From assembly GCA_032717465.1 (NCBI GenBank), contig CM064666.1:6222028-6286027 (forward strand): a DNA stretch of 64,000 bases, given 5' to 3'. The translations under genes and the position numbers were made by a program. Of the stretch, positions 46,528 to 57,841 are shown piece after piece. Positions within the stretch are counted from its first letter, which is position 1, and each line of letters opens with the position of its first letter. The notes beneath the pieces were generated by a model. The model ran no database searches. It worked only from the letters and a program-made list of their open reading frames with translations, and had not been told where the DNA came from. This DNA comes from Coenobita brevimanus (taxonomy: Eukaryota > Arthropoda > Malacostraca > Decapoda > Coenobitidae).

Positions 46528-46595
46528 AAATGTATGTGCTTGCTTGTATGTATGTGCTTGTATGTATGTGCTTGTATGTATGTGCTTGCTTGTAT
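46480..46595. repeat. (GA)n-(GACA)n and TGTATGTATGTGCT minisatellite
   Basis: GA to 46502, GACA to about 46527, then four or five copies of a 14-18-base TGTATGTATGTGCT unit. Confidence 0.93.
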
Positions 46596-46639
46596 GAAAT
46601 ACAATAGATGTATCTTTTGTGCATATCATTTAATAAATT

Positions 46640-48400
46640 CTTGCTTTCGAATTTACTGCTTGCAAAGTTTCTGTTTACTATTAGCCAAAAGCACAGCATG
46701 ATCTGCGGACATCACACCTGAAATACGCCACATTCACCACTCGCTGCTCATCCCTCTCTTCATTACTTTAGATTTTCCTCTTTCATAACCCCATCCATAA
46801 CTCCTCGGTATGTTCTTTCCCATATAACTCTTCCAGGTCAGCATAGGCAATTAATAACTTAGTATTTTAACAATTTCTCACCACTGTCTGTCTGATCTCA
46901 GATATTAGGTTTATAAATTCCCTAAAACTCTGGAAGTCATAGTATTCGTCATTCACCAGGCTCCCGATATATTGCTTAATTTCTCTTTTACTTATGCACC
47001 TTTCTTACATCACTCAATAGACTTGCGGTGACTCATGTTAATTTTTGCACCCACTTCGGTCGTCTAGTTGTACAGTTTCATAATCACAGCCTTCTTGCAG
47101 TCTACTGGTACAGCTCCAATAATCCAGACTTTCCCCAGTGCACTTAACTCTGCATACATCTCCTCCGTTCTTTACTTGCATTACAATATTCTTCATTATT
47201 GCCAGTGCCACCTTACCTTGCACTACATATTTTCTTCTCTGCACACCGCCATACTAGTCTTGCTAGCTACCCCTCTGCTCTCATCATTCCCATACATCAG
47301 TTTTTCATAATATCCCTTTCCTCTGTTCCTTACTTCACTTTCTCTTGGTAGTGACCACAATTTCCACTTTAATCCTTCACATATTCATACTTTTTTTCCA
47401 CTCTCATTTCTACATTTTTGTAACTCTTTCCAAAATGGTTTCCTGCCTCGAAATTAGTTTCTACTTTTTTTTTTTTTAAGATCAATATTTATATAATTTT
47501 TAAAAATGTCTTTACTAGTCCCTTCACATGATTCTCACTCTTCGTGCATTCCCATCTTTCAGTTGAATCACTTTATTGCATCCACCTTAGCCAGCATTTT
47601 CTCTTTATTTACTGTTCTTTCAACCTCTTCATCCCACCAAACTATACGTTTCTTACTAGTTGCTAACCTTACGACACCATACACAGAATTTGCACTCCTA
47701 ACCAACCACTATTTATATGCATTAAACAAGTTGTCCAGATACAGTCGCCCCCAGTTCACCGACTTAACTCCTTCACTACCTTAACATGAGATTCATTTAC
47801 CACTTCCTTGTTTCTCCGGTTATCCTCTTCGTCTTCCACAGAGACTGCGCTTCTTCTCTTTATTTACCATTCTTTTTTCAGTTTTACTTTCCATACCACA
47901 TTACATATAAAACTCTGTATCACCCTACTCCCGTCATCGTCATCGTATGAACAACATTCTTAAGAATCTCTTCAAGAACGGAGTCAGTAAAGTTCCTTTC
48001 AGTATTTTCTCAAGTCTCCGTATCTCGTATATTTGTGTGCATCTTTGTGTTTGAAATATGAATTACTAATTCATGACCTCCCCCCCTAACACATGTCCTC
48101 CAGTCGCCTTCCATTACCGATCTCCCCTTGTACTCTAAATCGACGCAATAAATCTTTCATACAGCCAGTGCTAATTCTCCCATTCATTTCGACCATCACA
48201 AACACTCTGTCATTTCGCTGTACTCAGCTAGCACCAGAACCTGTATTTTTTCCCCTCACCTCTGTCATTGCATTGTGCATAATATGCAATAGTCAGTGTC
48301 ACCTTCACTGTCTCAGACCCGTGCATGACATACATACTCTTCGAGGTGACATATTTATGAATTTTCACTCTCCTGATAAATTCACAGCTTATTAAAACTC
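46640..48400 (-). pseudogene. Strongly decayed LINE: endonuclease then RT
   Basis: Right to left on the minus strand. Endonuclease remnants: LTIAYYAQCND and KKYRFWC, then EMNGRISTGCMKDLLRRF (G-D-x-N-A-R position), GRRLEDMC and NSYFKHKDAHKYTRY (48400-47990). A linker follows (47800-47480). RT remnants: GAVPVDWKKAVIMKLYNW near 47110, FADD-like MSADHAVLLANS near 46690. Most of the RT between these blocks is missing or unreadable, with stops throughout. Among the LINE copies here this looks the oldest. Confidence 0.65.
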
Positions 48401-48429
48401 ATCTTCACTGCACGCAAGGCCACCGCGGC

Positions 48430-48945
48430 GTACCTAGCACTGTTGTCTTTACCTTGGATGGGATGGATCAGAACTGCTATATCACCTGCCGAGTTGCCTG
48501 GGGCTAAGCAGAAATCCAGATGACTTTGAAATACTGTATGTCTTCAAATGGGGTTGAAAAATGTCCTCCTATAACGGATTCACCTGATTCTTCATAGAAT
48601 TCAGGTGACTTTCATCACATTATGGTATATCAATAAGGTGCCTGGCTCCTATCTAGGAGTCTCGGGTTCGATTCCTGGCTTAAGCGTTAGAAAATTTCCA
48701 CAAATGTAAACAGGTGCTATGTGTGTTTCTCCAACATATAGGAAGACGGTTGTACCGGGTAGGACTGGTTAAAACTGAAATGTCGCTTGCAGAGTTGAAT
48801 GGGGCTGAACAAAAATACAAAAGACTCTGGATTACGTGTCATCATATGGGTTCGGTTTGATAACGGATTTACCTGATTTTTCATAAACGTCAGGTGGCCC
48901 AGCTTTGATCACGTCCTAGCATAGCGACATGGTGCCTGGCTACAA
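48430..48945 (+). mobile_element. tRNA-derived SINE, family B, tandem pair
   Basis: Unit one runs from 'ggatggatcagaactgc' (about 48460) through a tRNA-like core with B box GGGTTCGATTCC at 48663-48674 and 'aagcgttagaaaatttcca'. Unit two starts about 303 bases later ('ggtaggactggttaaaactg', 48763) and stops in the tRNA-like core at 'gtgcctggctacaag'. Shared blocks with 16652-16911 include 'gagttg..tggggctg', 'ggatt.acctg.ttcttca' and 'tcaggtggc.c.gctttga'. Confidence 0.72.
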
Positions 48946-49509
48946 GATGAAGTGGTTGGTATATTAAGTATGTGCGTGCATATTACATCCAAATGAAATG
49001 TAGCTACAGTACGCGTAACATTATAATTATTATTTAGAGTGATGAAAATGTACTGTAGATTATTTATATGGGTGAGTAGGTCGGACCTGGTTCAGGATTG
49101 TGAAAAATGAAAGCATTGGATCAACTGTGATCAGAAGTCTTACCAAGAAGCTAATAGGCTAAAGTATGGTGTGCACAAGGTAAAACTAAAGTAAAAATAT
49201 AACATTATTCACAAAAATAATTTGCAGAATAAAAATCAGGCATGGAAGTAGACGGAGTTGAAGGGGTTTGAACGAATTCCCCTTTCCTTTTGAGACTCGA
49301 CTAATGGATGATCGTGCAAATATTTATTTCTGAATGATCACTGACTTTGTTGACTTGTAATGTTAATATGAAAAATGAAATGAGGAAGGATTTGCATAAA
49401 CCCCCTTTCCTTCACTGTCCCTTCTCTTACCTTTATAGCACCTTTTACCAGACGCACACACCTGTCATCGACACTCACGTATTCACTCACACCTCCCTTC
49501 CCCTCCCTC
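48946..49509. other. Non-coding stretch, nothing recognised
   Basis: No gene or repeat relation found. Confidence 0.5.
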
Positions 49510-49691
49510 TGTCCATCTGCCTGTCTGTCTGTCTGTATGTATGTATGTCCTTGTCTCTGTCTCCGTCTCACTCTGTCTGTCTGTCTGTATGTATGTCTGT
49601 CTCTGTCCATGTCTCTGTCTCCGTCTCACTCTGTGTTTGTCTGTCTGTCTGTGTCTGTCTGTCTGTGTCTGTCTGTCTGTCTGTCTGTCTA

Positions 49692-49734
<43 letters not shown>

Positions 49735-49735
49735 A
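49510..49735. repeat. (GTCT)n-rich tract ending in (CT)n
   Basis: GTCT and GTAT tetranucleotides with a near-duplicate 'ctctgtctccgtctcactct' (49553 and 49613), then CT to 49733. Confidence 0.95.
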
Positions 49736-49884
49736 CATCTTACACACACGTACTTCTTCCAACTTGCTTTCTCCCTGTCCATTCTTTCTTCACACACGAA
49801 ATGTAGATTAATATCAGGCTTCCTTCTCATTCACAGCTAACTACTCGGTCAATCTTTTCCACAAATTTTCCTTCCCTCGCATAG

Positions 49885-49887
<3 letters not shown>

Positions 49888-49939
<52 letters not shown>

Positions 49940-50002
49940 TCTATTGCCATGAGTAGAAATATTTGTTTGTCATTCTTCTTCTTCTTAATGTTATTATTGT
50001 TA

Positions 50003-50048
<46 letters not shown>

Positions 50049-50060
50049 CATCATCATCAT
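49888..50060. repeat. (ATT)n microsatellites
   Basis: ATT runs at 49888-49936 and 50000-50060, separated by about 65 bases. Confidence 0.95.
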
Positions 50061-50734
50061 TATTATCATAATCATTGTTCATCTCCGATTTGCGTCATAC
50101 TCATTAAGAATGTACATCACCTTGACTCTATTGCACTGACACAGTTTCAGTGACCTTGACCTAATTTTCAAGGTCACAGGTCCAAAAATAACCAAAAATC
50201 ATGAATTTTCAATAGCACTTTATTCAATAACTATTGTAGATACATAAACATGGAAGTCCCTGGATAGCGTTATTTACCAAGCATTTATATGGAAAAAATT
50301 TGAAGGTCATTCATGCGTGACCTTACGATATTTCGGACCCCAAATTTCAGTTTCTCTTCCACATAAGAAAAAAACTAACATAAACGAGGCTCTTCTTGGC
50401 CCTAGAAGTGTTGTCTGGTCCTGGGTAGTCTAGATACTTTATGGTGGCAGTTTGACCCACGGTTTTTGTGTTAATACAAAATACGCAAGTCCAGCAATAT
50501 CACACACCACAAAGCCAGCCAGGAGACAGAACGTGTGTGCTGGGCAATCCCCAGGTCCTGTCCTCCCCATTTACTGTTATTTAACCAGCCCATACCCCAC
50601 TGACCGGGCTAATGTATGGCCCGGCCTGCACTATAGGTGCAGGGAATCTATAAACGAAACGAACAGACCAACAATATTCTCATAGAGGAGATTAGTAACT
50701 GACTGACAGTTACGGTCGTCTAGTTATATATTAT
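50061..50734. other. Non-coding stretch with AGGTCA half-sites
   Basis: 50125-50350 repeats 'gtgaccttgacct', 'caaggtcacagg' and 'gtgaccttacga', akin to the array at 5395-6747. 50440-50700 holds nothing recognised. Confidence 0.45.
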
Positions 50735-50986
50735 TATTATTATTATTATTTGTAGTAGTAGTGGTAGTGGTGGTAGTAGTAGTAGTGGTAGTAGCAGAAG
50801 TAACAGTAGTTGTAATAGTAGTGTAGCAGTTGTGTAGTAGTAGTAGTGTAGTAGTAGTAGTGCAGTAGTAGTAGTAGTTGTTGTTGTTGTTGTAGGGTAG
50901 TAGTAGTAGTTGTAGTAGTAGTAGTAGTAGTATAGTAGTAGTAGTAGTAGTATAGTAGTAGTAGTAGTAGTATAGTAGTAGTAATT

Positions 50987-51019
<33 letters not shown>

Positions 51020-51046
51020 ATAGTAGTAGTTGTAGTAGTAGTAGTT
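50735..51046. repeat. (TAG)n trinucleotide array
   Basis: About 310 bases of TAG with GTG and TTG interruptions, abutting the LINE fragment on its right. Confidence 0.96.
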
Positions 51047-51462
51047 TTATTCGCCCCCGTTTAGAGTACAACTCTCATGTGTGGGGAGGCTTCCCACGTA
51101 CTGTACAGCTCTTCTCTATAGGGTGGAGTCAAAGGCTATTCGTCTCATCAACTCTCCTCCTCTTACTGGCTCCCTTCAACCTCTGTCTCTTCGCCGCACT
51201 GTTGCATCTTTATCTCTTTTCTATCGCTACTTCAATGGTCACTGCTCCTCTGAACTGTCTGCTTGCATCCCTCGACCTCTATGGGGGGCGCGTAGCACCC
51301 GCCTAGCAACAAACTCTCATCCCTTTTCTGTCCAACTCTCTAATGCAAGAGTTAACCGTTATCCCAGTCCTTCATTTATGCAACAGGTCAGCTCTGGAAC
51401 TGTCTCCCTCTGTCTGTATTTCCTACTTCCTATGATCTCCAGTCTTTCAAAGGCAGTGTGTC
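51047..51462 (+). pseudogene. CR1/Jockey-like LINE C-terminus (left part of split copy)
   Basis: Reads LEYNSHVWGGFPRTVQL, then YRVESKAIRLINSPPLTGSLQPLSLRRTVASLSLFYRYFNGHCSSEL, RPLWGARSTRLATNSHPFSVQLSNARVNRYPSPSFMQQ, then SLSKAV. It stops at 51462 in the middle of the sequence 'agtgtgtccaggcatctgg' that is continuous in the copy at 3526. The remainder is at 55356. The L-F-Y-R-Y-F and N-R-Y blocks are typical post-RT CR1/Jockey features. Confidence 0.85.
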
Positions 51463-52101
51463 TGTCATAAAAGACTTTGTAACTTCTTTGTAGTGATGTT
51501 TTGTAGATCAGTTATATATATATATTAGACTTGTGGACGAGCGGTTGTTATACTTGAGTAGTTTGTAAGTAGATAATCTTCGTTCCCATTTGTCATGCAA
51601 TGACAGGAGAGGTAAAGATGAGTATGGGACTATTTTCATTTGTCTTGGAAATATTAACAAAGTCTCACACACGAGTGAAGTATAAGCAGAGTCCCGCCTG
51701 CTACCTCCCTGTCTCTCTCTCTCTCTCTCTCGCCCATGTTGCTAGGCTCGTTCTCCTTACTACCTGCCGGTTCTATGGCCTGTCTCCTTCTCAGCTCTGC
51801 TTCCTAAATTCTGGTGAAGCAGGGGTCGTGTCACGTGTGTTACACTGTGGTTGGAAAGTTCTAGAAACCTGTGTGTGAGTATGTGTGTATGTGTGTGAAT
51901 GGTCACTAGGCTTTGTTCGTATGCTATTTCGCTGACACACTACCTATATCATCCCCTGACTTACTACTTCCTGTGTATTGTCAACATTTCCTCAGTTAAC
52001 TTGCAAGATCATTTTCCTTTCCCAGGCTTGCCTGGAGCTCCGTCCATCCATCTATTTATCGATCTATCTATTATTGGTAATTATAATATGGACTCATAAT
52101 A
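51463..52101. repeat. Left LTR-like repeat (639 bp)
   Basis: The right limit was set where similarity to the right copy stops (gactcataata against gactcataaca). Shared blocks: 'ttctggtgaagcaggggtcg', 'tgtcacgtgtgttacactg', 'ggaaagttctagaaacctg', 'tcatcccctgact.gctactt'-type and 'cttgcctggagctccgtcc'. A (CT)n lies at 51715-51731. No obvious primer-binding site follows. Confidence 0.75.
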
Positions 52102-52429
52102 TTGCTCGTCCACGCTTCTGAAGGTCCTCTGACAGCAATCATCATTGACATATGCTAATCTATTAGTACATAATATTGATTATAATATTGTATACATATA
52201 ATATTCATAGTAAATTACAATGATCTAGTAACATTACATTTTAAACAAGTTGTATACATATTTGAATAAATGCAGTGGTTGTTGTATGACATTTTGTAAG
52301 ATGTTTATGTATAATAGACATACGCATATAATTGTGCAATGGTAATACTGCTAGGTTATTACATTACATATTGAGTTATCCCTTTGGTAATGTCTAATAT
52401 TTCACCTAACTTGTAAATGATTCTGGTAA

Positions 52430-53065
52430 TACAGAATTGTGGTATAATTGTATGACTACATAATATTGTAGTAACATTGTGGTAATACATAATTGTAACA
52501 TTGTGAATTGTTACATAACTATGTTGTAATTGTTACATTGTAGTAACATTGTAGTAATACATAATTGTAACATTTTATGAATTGTTACATAATATTGTGG
52601 TAATGCATAATTGTGTTGGGCTTATAATCGTAGTTACATTTTGTTACTGCAACTGTTACATAATTGTGTTGGCCTTATAATTGTAGTTAAAGTTACATAA
52701 AAGTTACATCTTGTTAATGCAACTGTTACATAATTGTTACATATTGTTTGTAGTTACATAATTGTAGTTAACGTTACATAAAAGTTACATCTTGTTAATG
52801 CAACTGTTACATAATTGTTACATATTGTTTGTAGTTACATAATTGTAGCAAGTGTAACATAATGCAATCGTTCGTCGTTACATAATTGTTACATATCGTT
52901 TGTAGTTATATAATTGTGGCAAGTGCAACATAATGCAATCGTTTGTCGTTACATAATTGTTACATATTGTTTGTAGTTACATAATTGTAGCAAGTGTAAC
53001 ATAATGCAATCGTTTGTCGTTACATAATTGTTACATATCGTTTGTAGTTACATAATTGTAATAAT
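52430..53065. repeat. GTTACATAATTGT minisatellite inside the LTR-like element
   Basis: First diffuse units of 'acattgtagtaa..cataattgtaac', then two copies of an ~81-bp unit (about 52684-52846), then three copies of a 71-bp unit ('tagcaagtgtaacataatgc...', from about 52846 to 53060). Confidence 0.85.
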
Positions 53066-53107
53066 TGCAGTCCTGACATTGAATCCGGTCATGCTGCAGT
53101 CGATGAT

Positions 53108-53256
53108 ATGATGTGCCATGCCACTTGCTTGTGGAGACAACAATTTGCTTTTTGTTTCATTTAGAGAAGGAGTTAATGTGATGATGTGCCGTGCCACTGG
53201 CTCGTGGAGACAACAATTTGCTTTTTATTTCACTTATAGAAGGAGTTTATGTGGTA
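53108..53256. repeat. 73-bp tandem duplication
   Basis: 'atgatgtgccatgccactt...' at 53108 and 'atgatgtgccgtgccactg...' at 53181, both continuing 'gtggagacaacaatttgct' and 'agaaggagtt.atgtg'. Confidence 0.88.
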
Positions 53257-54989
53257 TTTTGGCATTTGTAGTAATACTTTTGCTTATTTTCATTTGTTTG
53301 TTATGTGATCTTACTCTATTACTTTTTCTTTCTTTCTTTTTTTTTGTATGTATTGATTTTCTATAGTTTGTTTTTCTTTGTTAATCTAATCTTTTTCTGT
53401 GTTGTTCATGGTTACATAATTTGCTGGCTAATTCCCTTAGGACCCTTCTTTAAGGTTTAGTTTATCTTGCATAGATATTACTAAAAATGATATTATATAG
53501 TCCCATATTTTATTATACATAAAAAAAATATAGACACTATTTACAGTATTAACTATATACACTGACTTGTTCTTCACTTGTACCTATCGTGGGTAATATA
53601 TGTGTCAGCACTGTGTGGAAATCATTGTCTTCACGATTGTGTTGAAGATGTTCATTCTTGCTAACGTCATTTGTGTTGGCCATTTTTTTTTCTGGTTTTC
53701 CTTGTAACTTAATTTATCTGTTTCCACAAGGTAGCTTTAATTAATAAATGTTTAATACAGTTCTTTTAATCGCTCACTGAGTAACTGTGATGGTATATTT
53801 TCTTTATTACTTTGTAGATGTAATAATGTATAGCTGTATGTATGCAACACGTATTTTATGTAGGTATAAATGGTAACACTCGTTGGTAGTAAATAAATGC
53901 TATAATAAATGAATGAATATATACAGTGTAGAATATTTATTGTTGGTGCAAGTATTTAATGATTGAATTATGAAGATAATTGAAGTAGGTATATGTATTT
54001 AAGTTGTAACTATACAGCACGTTTTATATGTTTGTGCAGAAGTTTTTTGTCTATCACTGTGTATTGTATAAATGAAGTAACTATGTAGCTCACTAATTTT
54101 TACCGTGGTGGAAATGGTGTGTGGTGTTGCACGTGGTGATAGCGTTGTTCTTCACGGGTTGATTGACATGTTGTGGGGTGTCAGACACACGGCTTGGCGT
54201 CGTCTCAGCACACGTATGGTGACGTCGACTTCCCACACTGGTAGCTGTGGTGAGTAAATGAGTAGCGATGAGTAACTTGAGTGAAGATGAGTGAGTAAGA
54301 TGAGTTGTGAATATGGACTTGGTATTTGCTTCGTCGTCTTGACCTCTTCACTCTTGCGTCAGCGGTGGAGGTTGGGTGGATGTAGCAGAGGAGGGTGAGG
54401 TCTGGTGGTTGTGAGTTGTGAGTCATGTCTCATTCTTCGTTTGTTTGTTTTGTTTTTCTTTCTCAAGGTATTCGTGGTCCTTTTTTCTTGTGATTTACTC
54501 GTTGTGGGATGAAGACTGTCGCTACTTGTAGGTGCATGTAGATTATACAGACGACTCGTAGAGTTGTTACTTGTAGTTGATCGTAGATTGTTGTAGTTCA
54601 TTGGTTCGTCGTAGAAATTGCAAGATTGTTTGTATCAATATATTGTTAAACTACTTGCAAGGCGTCCTGTGACCTCTTCACCTCTACATCAGCGTGATGA
54701 TCGGGGAGACGGAGGTGGGGGTTGAAGAGAATACTGTCAGGAGCTGGTTGTGAGCTGTTGGTTGTGAGAGGTATTATTTTGTTCAATCTTGATATTTTGT
54801 AGGAATTCACTGTTGATTCGTAGATGAGGTTCGTATACGTTCGCTGCCAACCAAATGTCACTCTCGATTTCTTGTAGTAGGAATTAAAGATGAATACAGT
54901 GAGCTGATCTTAATTTATTATCTTCAGAGAAAATCTAAGTTGAGCAGGGTATGTCTTACAGAGACAATATAATAAGTAAGTCTAGTTGG
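53257..54989. other. Interior of the LTR-like element
   Basis: AT- and GT-rich sequence without recognisable frames. An imperfect duplication spaced by about 333 bases is visible ('gacctcttcactcttgcgtc' near 54340 and 'gacctcttcacctctacatc' near 54671, both followed by 'agcg'). Confidence 0.5.
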
Positions 54990-55355
54990 GCCCCTTTTCC
55001 TGTTCCTCTCTCCACTACCTGTCGGTTCTAATGCTAACCTCCTTCTGAGCTCTACTTCCTAAATTCTGGTGAAGCAGGGGTCGTGTCACGTGTGTTACAC
55101 TGTGGTTGGAAAGTTCTAGAAACCTGTGTGTATGTGTGTATGTGTGTGTATGGTCATTAGGCTTTGTTCGTATGCTATCTCGCTGACACACTACCTATAT
55201 CATCCCCTGACTTGCTACTTCCTGTGTATTGTCAACATTTCCTCAGTTAACTTGCAAGATCATTTCCCTTTCCCAGGCTTGCCTGGAGCTCCGTCCATCC
55301 ATCTATTTATCTATCTATCTATTATGATTTGTAATTATAATATGGACTCATAACA
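54990..55355. repeat. Right LTR-like repeat (3' part)
   Basis: Direct repeat of 51740-52101, ending CATAACA at the insertion junction. Confidence 0.8.
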
Positions 55356-55490
55356 TGTCCAGGCATCTGGATATTAACGGATCTTGAATTGAGCTCTTTT
55401 GTATCGTGTTTCTTTTTTTCCTTAGAAGGAACACTTTGCAGGCTCAGCCTTTGGTTCCTTCTTCCTCGCATAAAAAGAAAAAGTAGTACA
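55356..55490 (+). mobile_element. CR1/Jockey-like LINE 3' end (right part of split copy)
   Basis: Continues the copy that stops at 51462: 'tgtccaggcatctgga', 'cggatcttgaatt', 'tttggttccttcttcctcgca' and an A-rich end. Collinear with 3526-3650. Confidence 0.85.
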
Positions 55491-55499
55491 GGATGTATC

Positions 55500-56250
55500 T
55501 GAGAAGAAGCATCATATGCATGCTTGTAGTACATACTTACGTCTATAAGCATGCAAAGTTTCATTCGATTCCATCCACCCACTGTGGAGCTAGGTAACTT
55601 GAAATTAGCGAAATTGCCCACCAGAGGTACAACTTCTAGGTGGAGCTGCCAGTGACTGGAAGTGAGTTTCGAGAGTAAATGTAATTTTTGTATGGAGTTA
55701 TTCCAGTCAACATTCCTCTCAAGAATTATGGCCCTGGCTTACTTATCTTCGGAGCCTTAGCATTATGCGCGAGCACTATTGTGATTCTAGCAATTTTCAC
55801 TGTCTTTGCATTTGATGACCTTTGACCCCTGACGTGCCCAATGTAGCACACTGGTGTATAGTAGAAAGCGGTAGTACTAGTCAGTGTCTATAAGCATGGA
55901 AACTTTCATTTAGTTCCATTAAGCCACTGGGGAACTAGGGGGGCATTTTTGAAAACCGGTATTGGTCGCTAGAAATGCTGAGGCCAATATGCGCAAGGTT
56001 GCCACTCAAAAACTAGAGGAGAGGGAATAATGGATGGCACACTTCCGAAATGGAATAATCTCAAAATTATGCCTAAAGAAGTCAGAGCTTTCTACGTCCA
56101 TTAGTAATGCTTCTACAGCTGAAAACGTGAAAACTACGAAAAAGTGGGTTTTCGGCCGTTGCTGAGCAATGAGTACTTGTCTAGCAACCAAAGCCTTGCG
56201 GACACAACTAGGTCATAGGCTGGTCATTGTGTCCAAGTTTGATCAGAATC
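55500..56250. repeat. Diverged direct duplication, period about 346 bp
   Basis: 'tctataagcatgcaaagtttc' (55542) recurs as 'tctataagcatggaaactttc' (55888), followed by 'ttc.attccat...ccactg.ggagctagg'. 'aagaattatggccctggctta' (55718) pairs with 'caaaattatgcctaaagaag' (56072). Confidence 0.6.
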
Positions 56251-57618
56251 GGTTAATTCTGAAGGGTATTAGTGCCTGTCACAATTAAAAAAGAAAAATA
56301 ATAATACAAGAAAGAAAGGAAAAGAAAACGCGACTAACAGTAAGGGCAGCATTAGGCTGGGCAGTAAAGCCTTCTTGTACCTGAGTATAAATTTCACTGT
56401 TGTCTGTAATGGTTTTGGGAAAAGTTAGGACAGGGCAAAAGATGATTATCCGCCTAAAAATTAATGCTCGTCATGTAGCAGACTGACAGTAATGGTGAGT
56501 GCTGTTCTGCAAGCACTGTGACCCAAAAATCATATTAGGTCGTGTTGACAAGAAGTGTAAGGACAGACTTAGCTGACTGGTATCAAGGTGTAGTGAGAGG
56601 GGGCGGATAGGGGTATCTGGGAGCTGTTGAGTAATACATATACACGTGTTTTCCCTTAAATTCTAGTTTTCTGTATAAGCGACTTTGCAGAAAACGAAAA
56701 ATGATAGGGGTAACAGAGTCATATTTTTCATGACATCTTCAATGGCCTCAATAGTGGTCACAGGAAGTCATCATCCCCCTTGCTTGTACATTTTTCTGTT
56801 GTGTATTGTCTTTTTCCTTGGCTGCATGCCCTCCATCTTTTTCCAAACAGCTTCAGCCTCTTGGAGTCATGTAAAATAGAGCTACATTTCTGTAGCCCCT
56901 GTCTACAGAAGTAGTCGAAATACCCACTGATTTCAGTCTATGGCCTGTTACTGATCGCACTCATATGCTCAATGACTATTTGCCACAGTGCCTGACCGCA
57001 TTTCAGTACCCCTCTCCGTCCGTCCCTCCTGACTAGAAGTTCTCTTTGATGCTAGGCTACTGACCTCGACCCAGGTCCGGCCGCACTCAAGTCCACAGCG
57101 TATCACTCTGGCTGCAAAGAATTCGTTCAACACCGTGTTATCCTGTCTAGCCCGCTATCAGAGATCTCGCCGTTATTCACGCTGACCTTGTCATATACAT
57201 CCCTGCCAACCTTTGCCCTCTGTACACATGCAACTCCTGCTGTTCATTATACACATTTTATCATTGCTGCTGCCCGTCCACCTATCCCTCCTAATTTCTC
57301 CATCATTAAAACCCTTAACTCAGCAATGCACGTGCACGGATAAACCCCAACCGATGCCTGAGCATCTGCCCGATTCCCCTGTTTGAAAGAAGTGCCCTTT
57401 TTGAAGCAGGGGGCAGCAAACGCTCTTCCACTACCTTGACTAATTCATCATGCCTTCACTGACTGAGGCATATACAGGCACAAAAGTACTGCACATGGTC
57501 AGATCCAAACACCTCATGCTCTTTGACCTATTCCTGATGGCCCACAGTCAACCACAACTAGATTAATGAAACATACAAAACATGGCTGCTCAGAAAGCTT
57601 TTACTGCTGAAAGACTTA
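56251..57618. other. Non-coding stretch, nothing recognised
   Basis: Small frames (for example 64 codons at 56685) show no motif. I see no element boundaries. Confidence 0.5.
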
Positions 57619-57838
57619 GGTCCGTATTCTCGTTGGCTAAGGAAGCTCCCTGACACTTCATCCTTATCGATTTGTTTTTAGATACGGCTGGTTAATATCG
57701 TTTTGTACTTTATTAATACAGAGTATGGAAATATTAGAATGATTTAAGTAACACAGAAGACAGCTAAATGTAATAAAGAGAATAAGCCACTTAGGTATGT
57801 ATGTTAGGGAGCTTTCTTAACCGACGAGAATACAGACC
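57619..57838. mobile_element. MITE with TTA target duplication (best copy)
   Basis: 220 bp. Terminal inverted repeats of about 35 bases: GGTCCGTATTCTCGTTGGCT from the left and GGTCTGTATTCTCGTCGGTT from the right, both continuing AAG.AAGCTCCCT. TTA stands on each side (57616-57618 and 57839-57841). A 3-bp TTA/TNA duplication is characteristic of PIF/Harbinger elements, so this is probably a Harbinger-type MITE; family assignment is inference. It has no coding capacity. Confidence 0.82.
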
Positions 57839-57841
57839 TTA

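Larger units (their letters stand above)
51463..55355. mobile_element. Non-autonomous LTR-retrotransposon-like insertion
   Basis: It begins TGTCATAAAAG and ends CTCATAACA (TG...CA), with TGTC on both sides (51459-51462 and 55356-55359) as a 4-bp target duplication. The last ~360 bases (55000-55355) repeat 51740-52101 in direct orientation at roughly 90% identity or better, as LTR 3' halves would. The first ~280 bases of the left LTR have no counterpart before 55000, so the right LTR is incomplete or rearranged. No gag, protease, integrase or RT frame is present. The interior is AT-rich and full of minisatellites. Confidence 0.75.
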
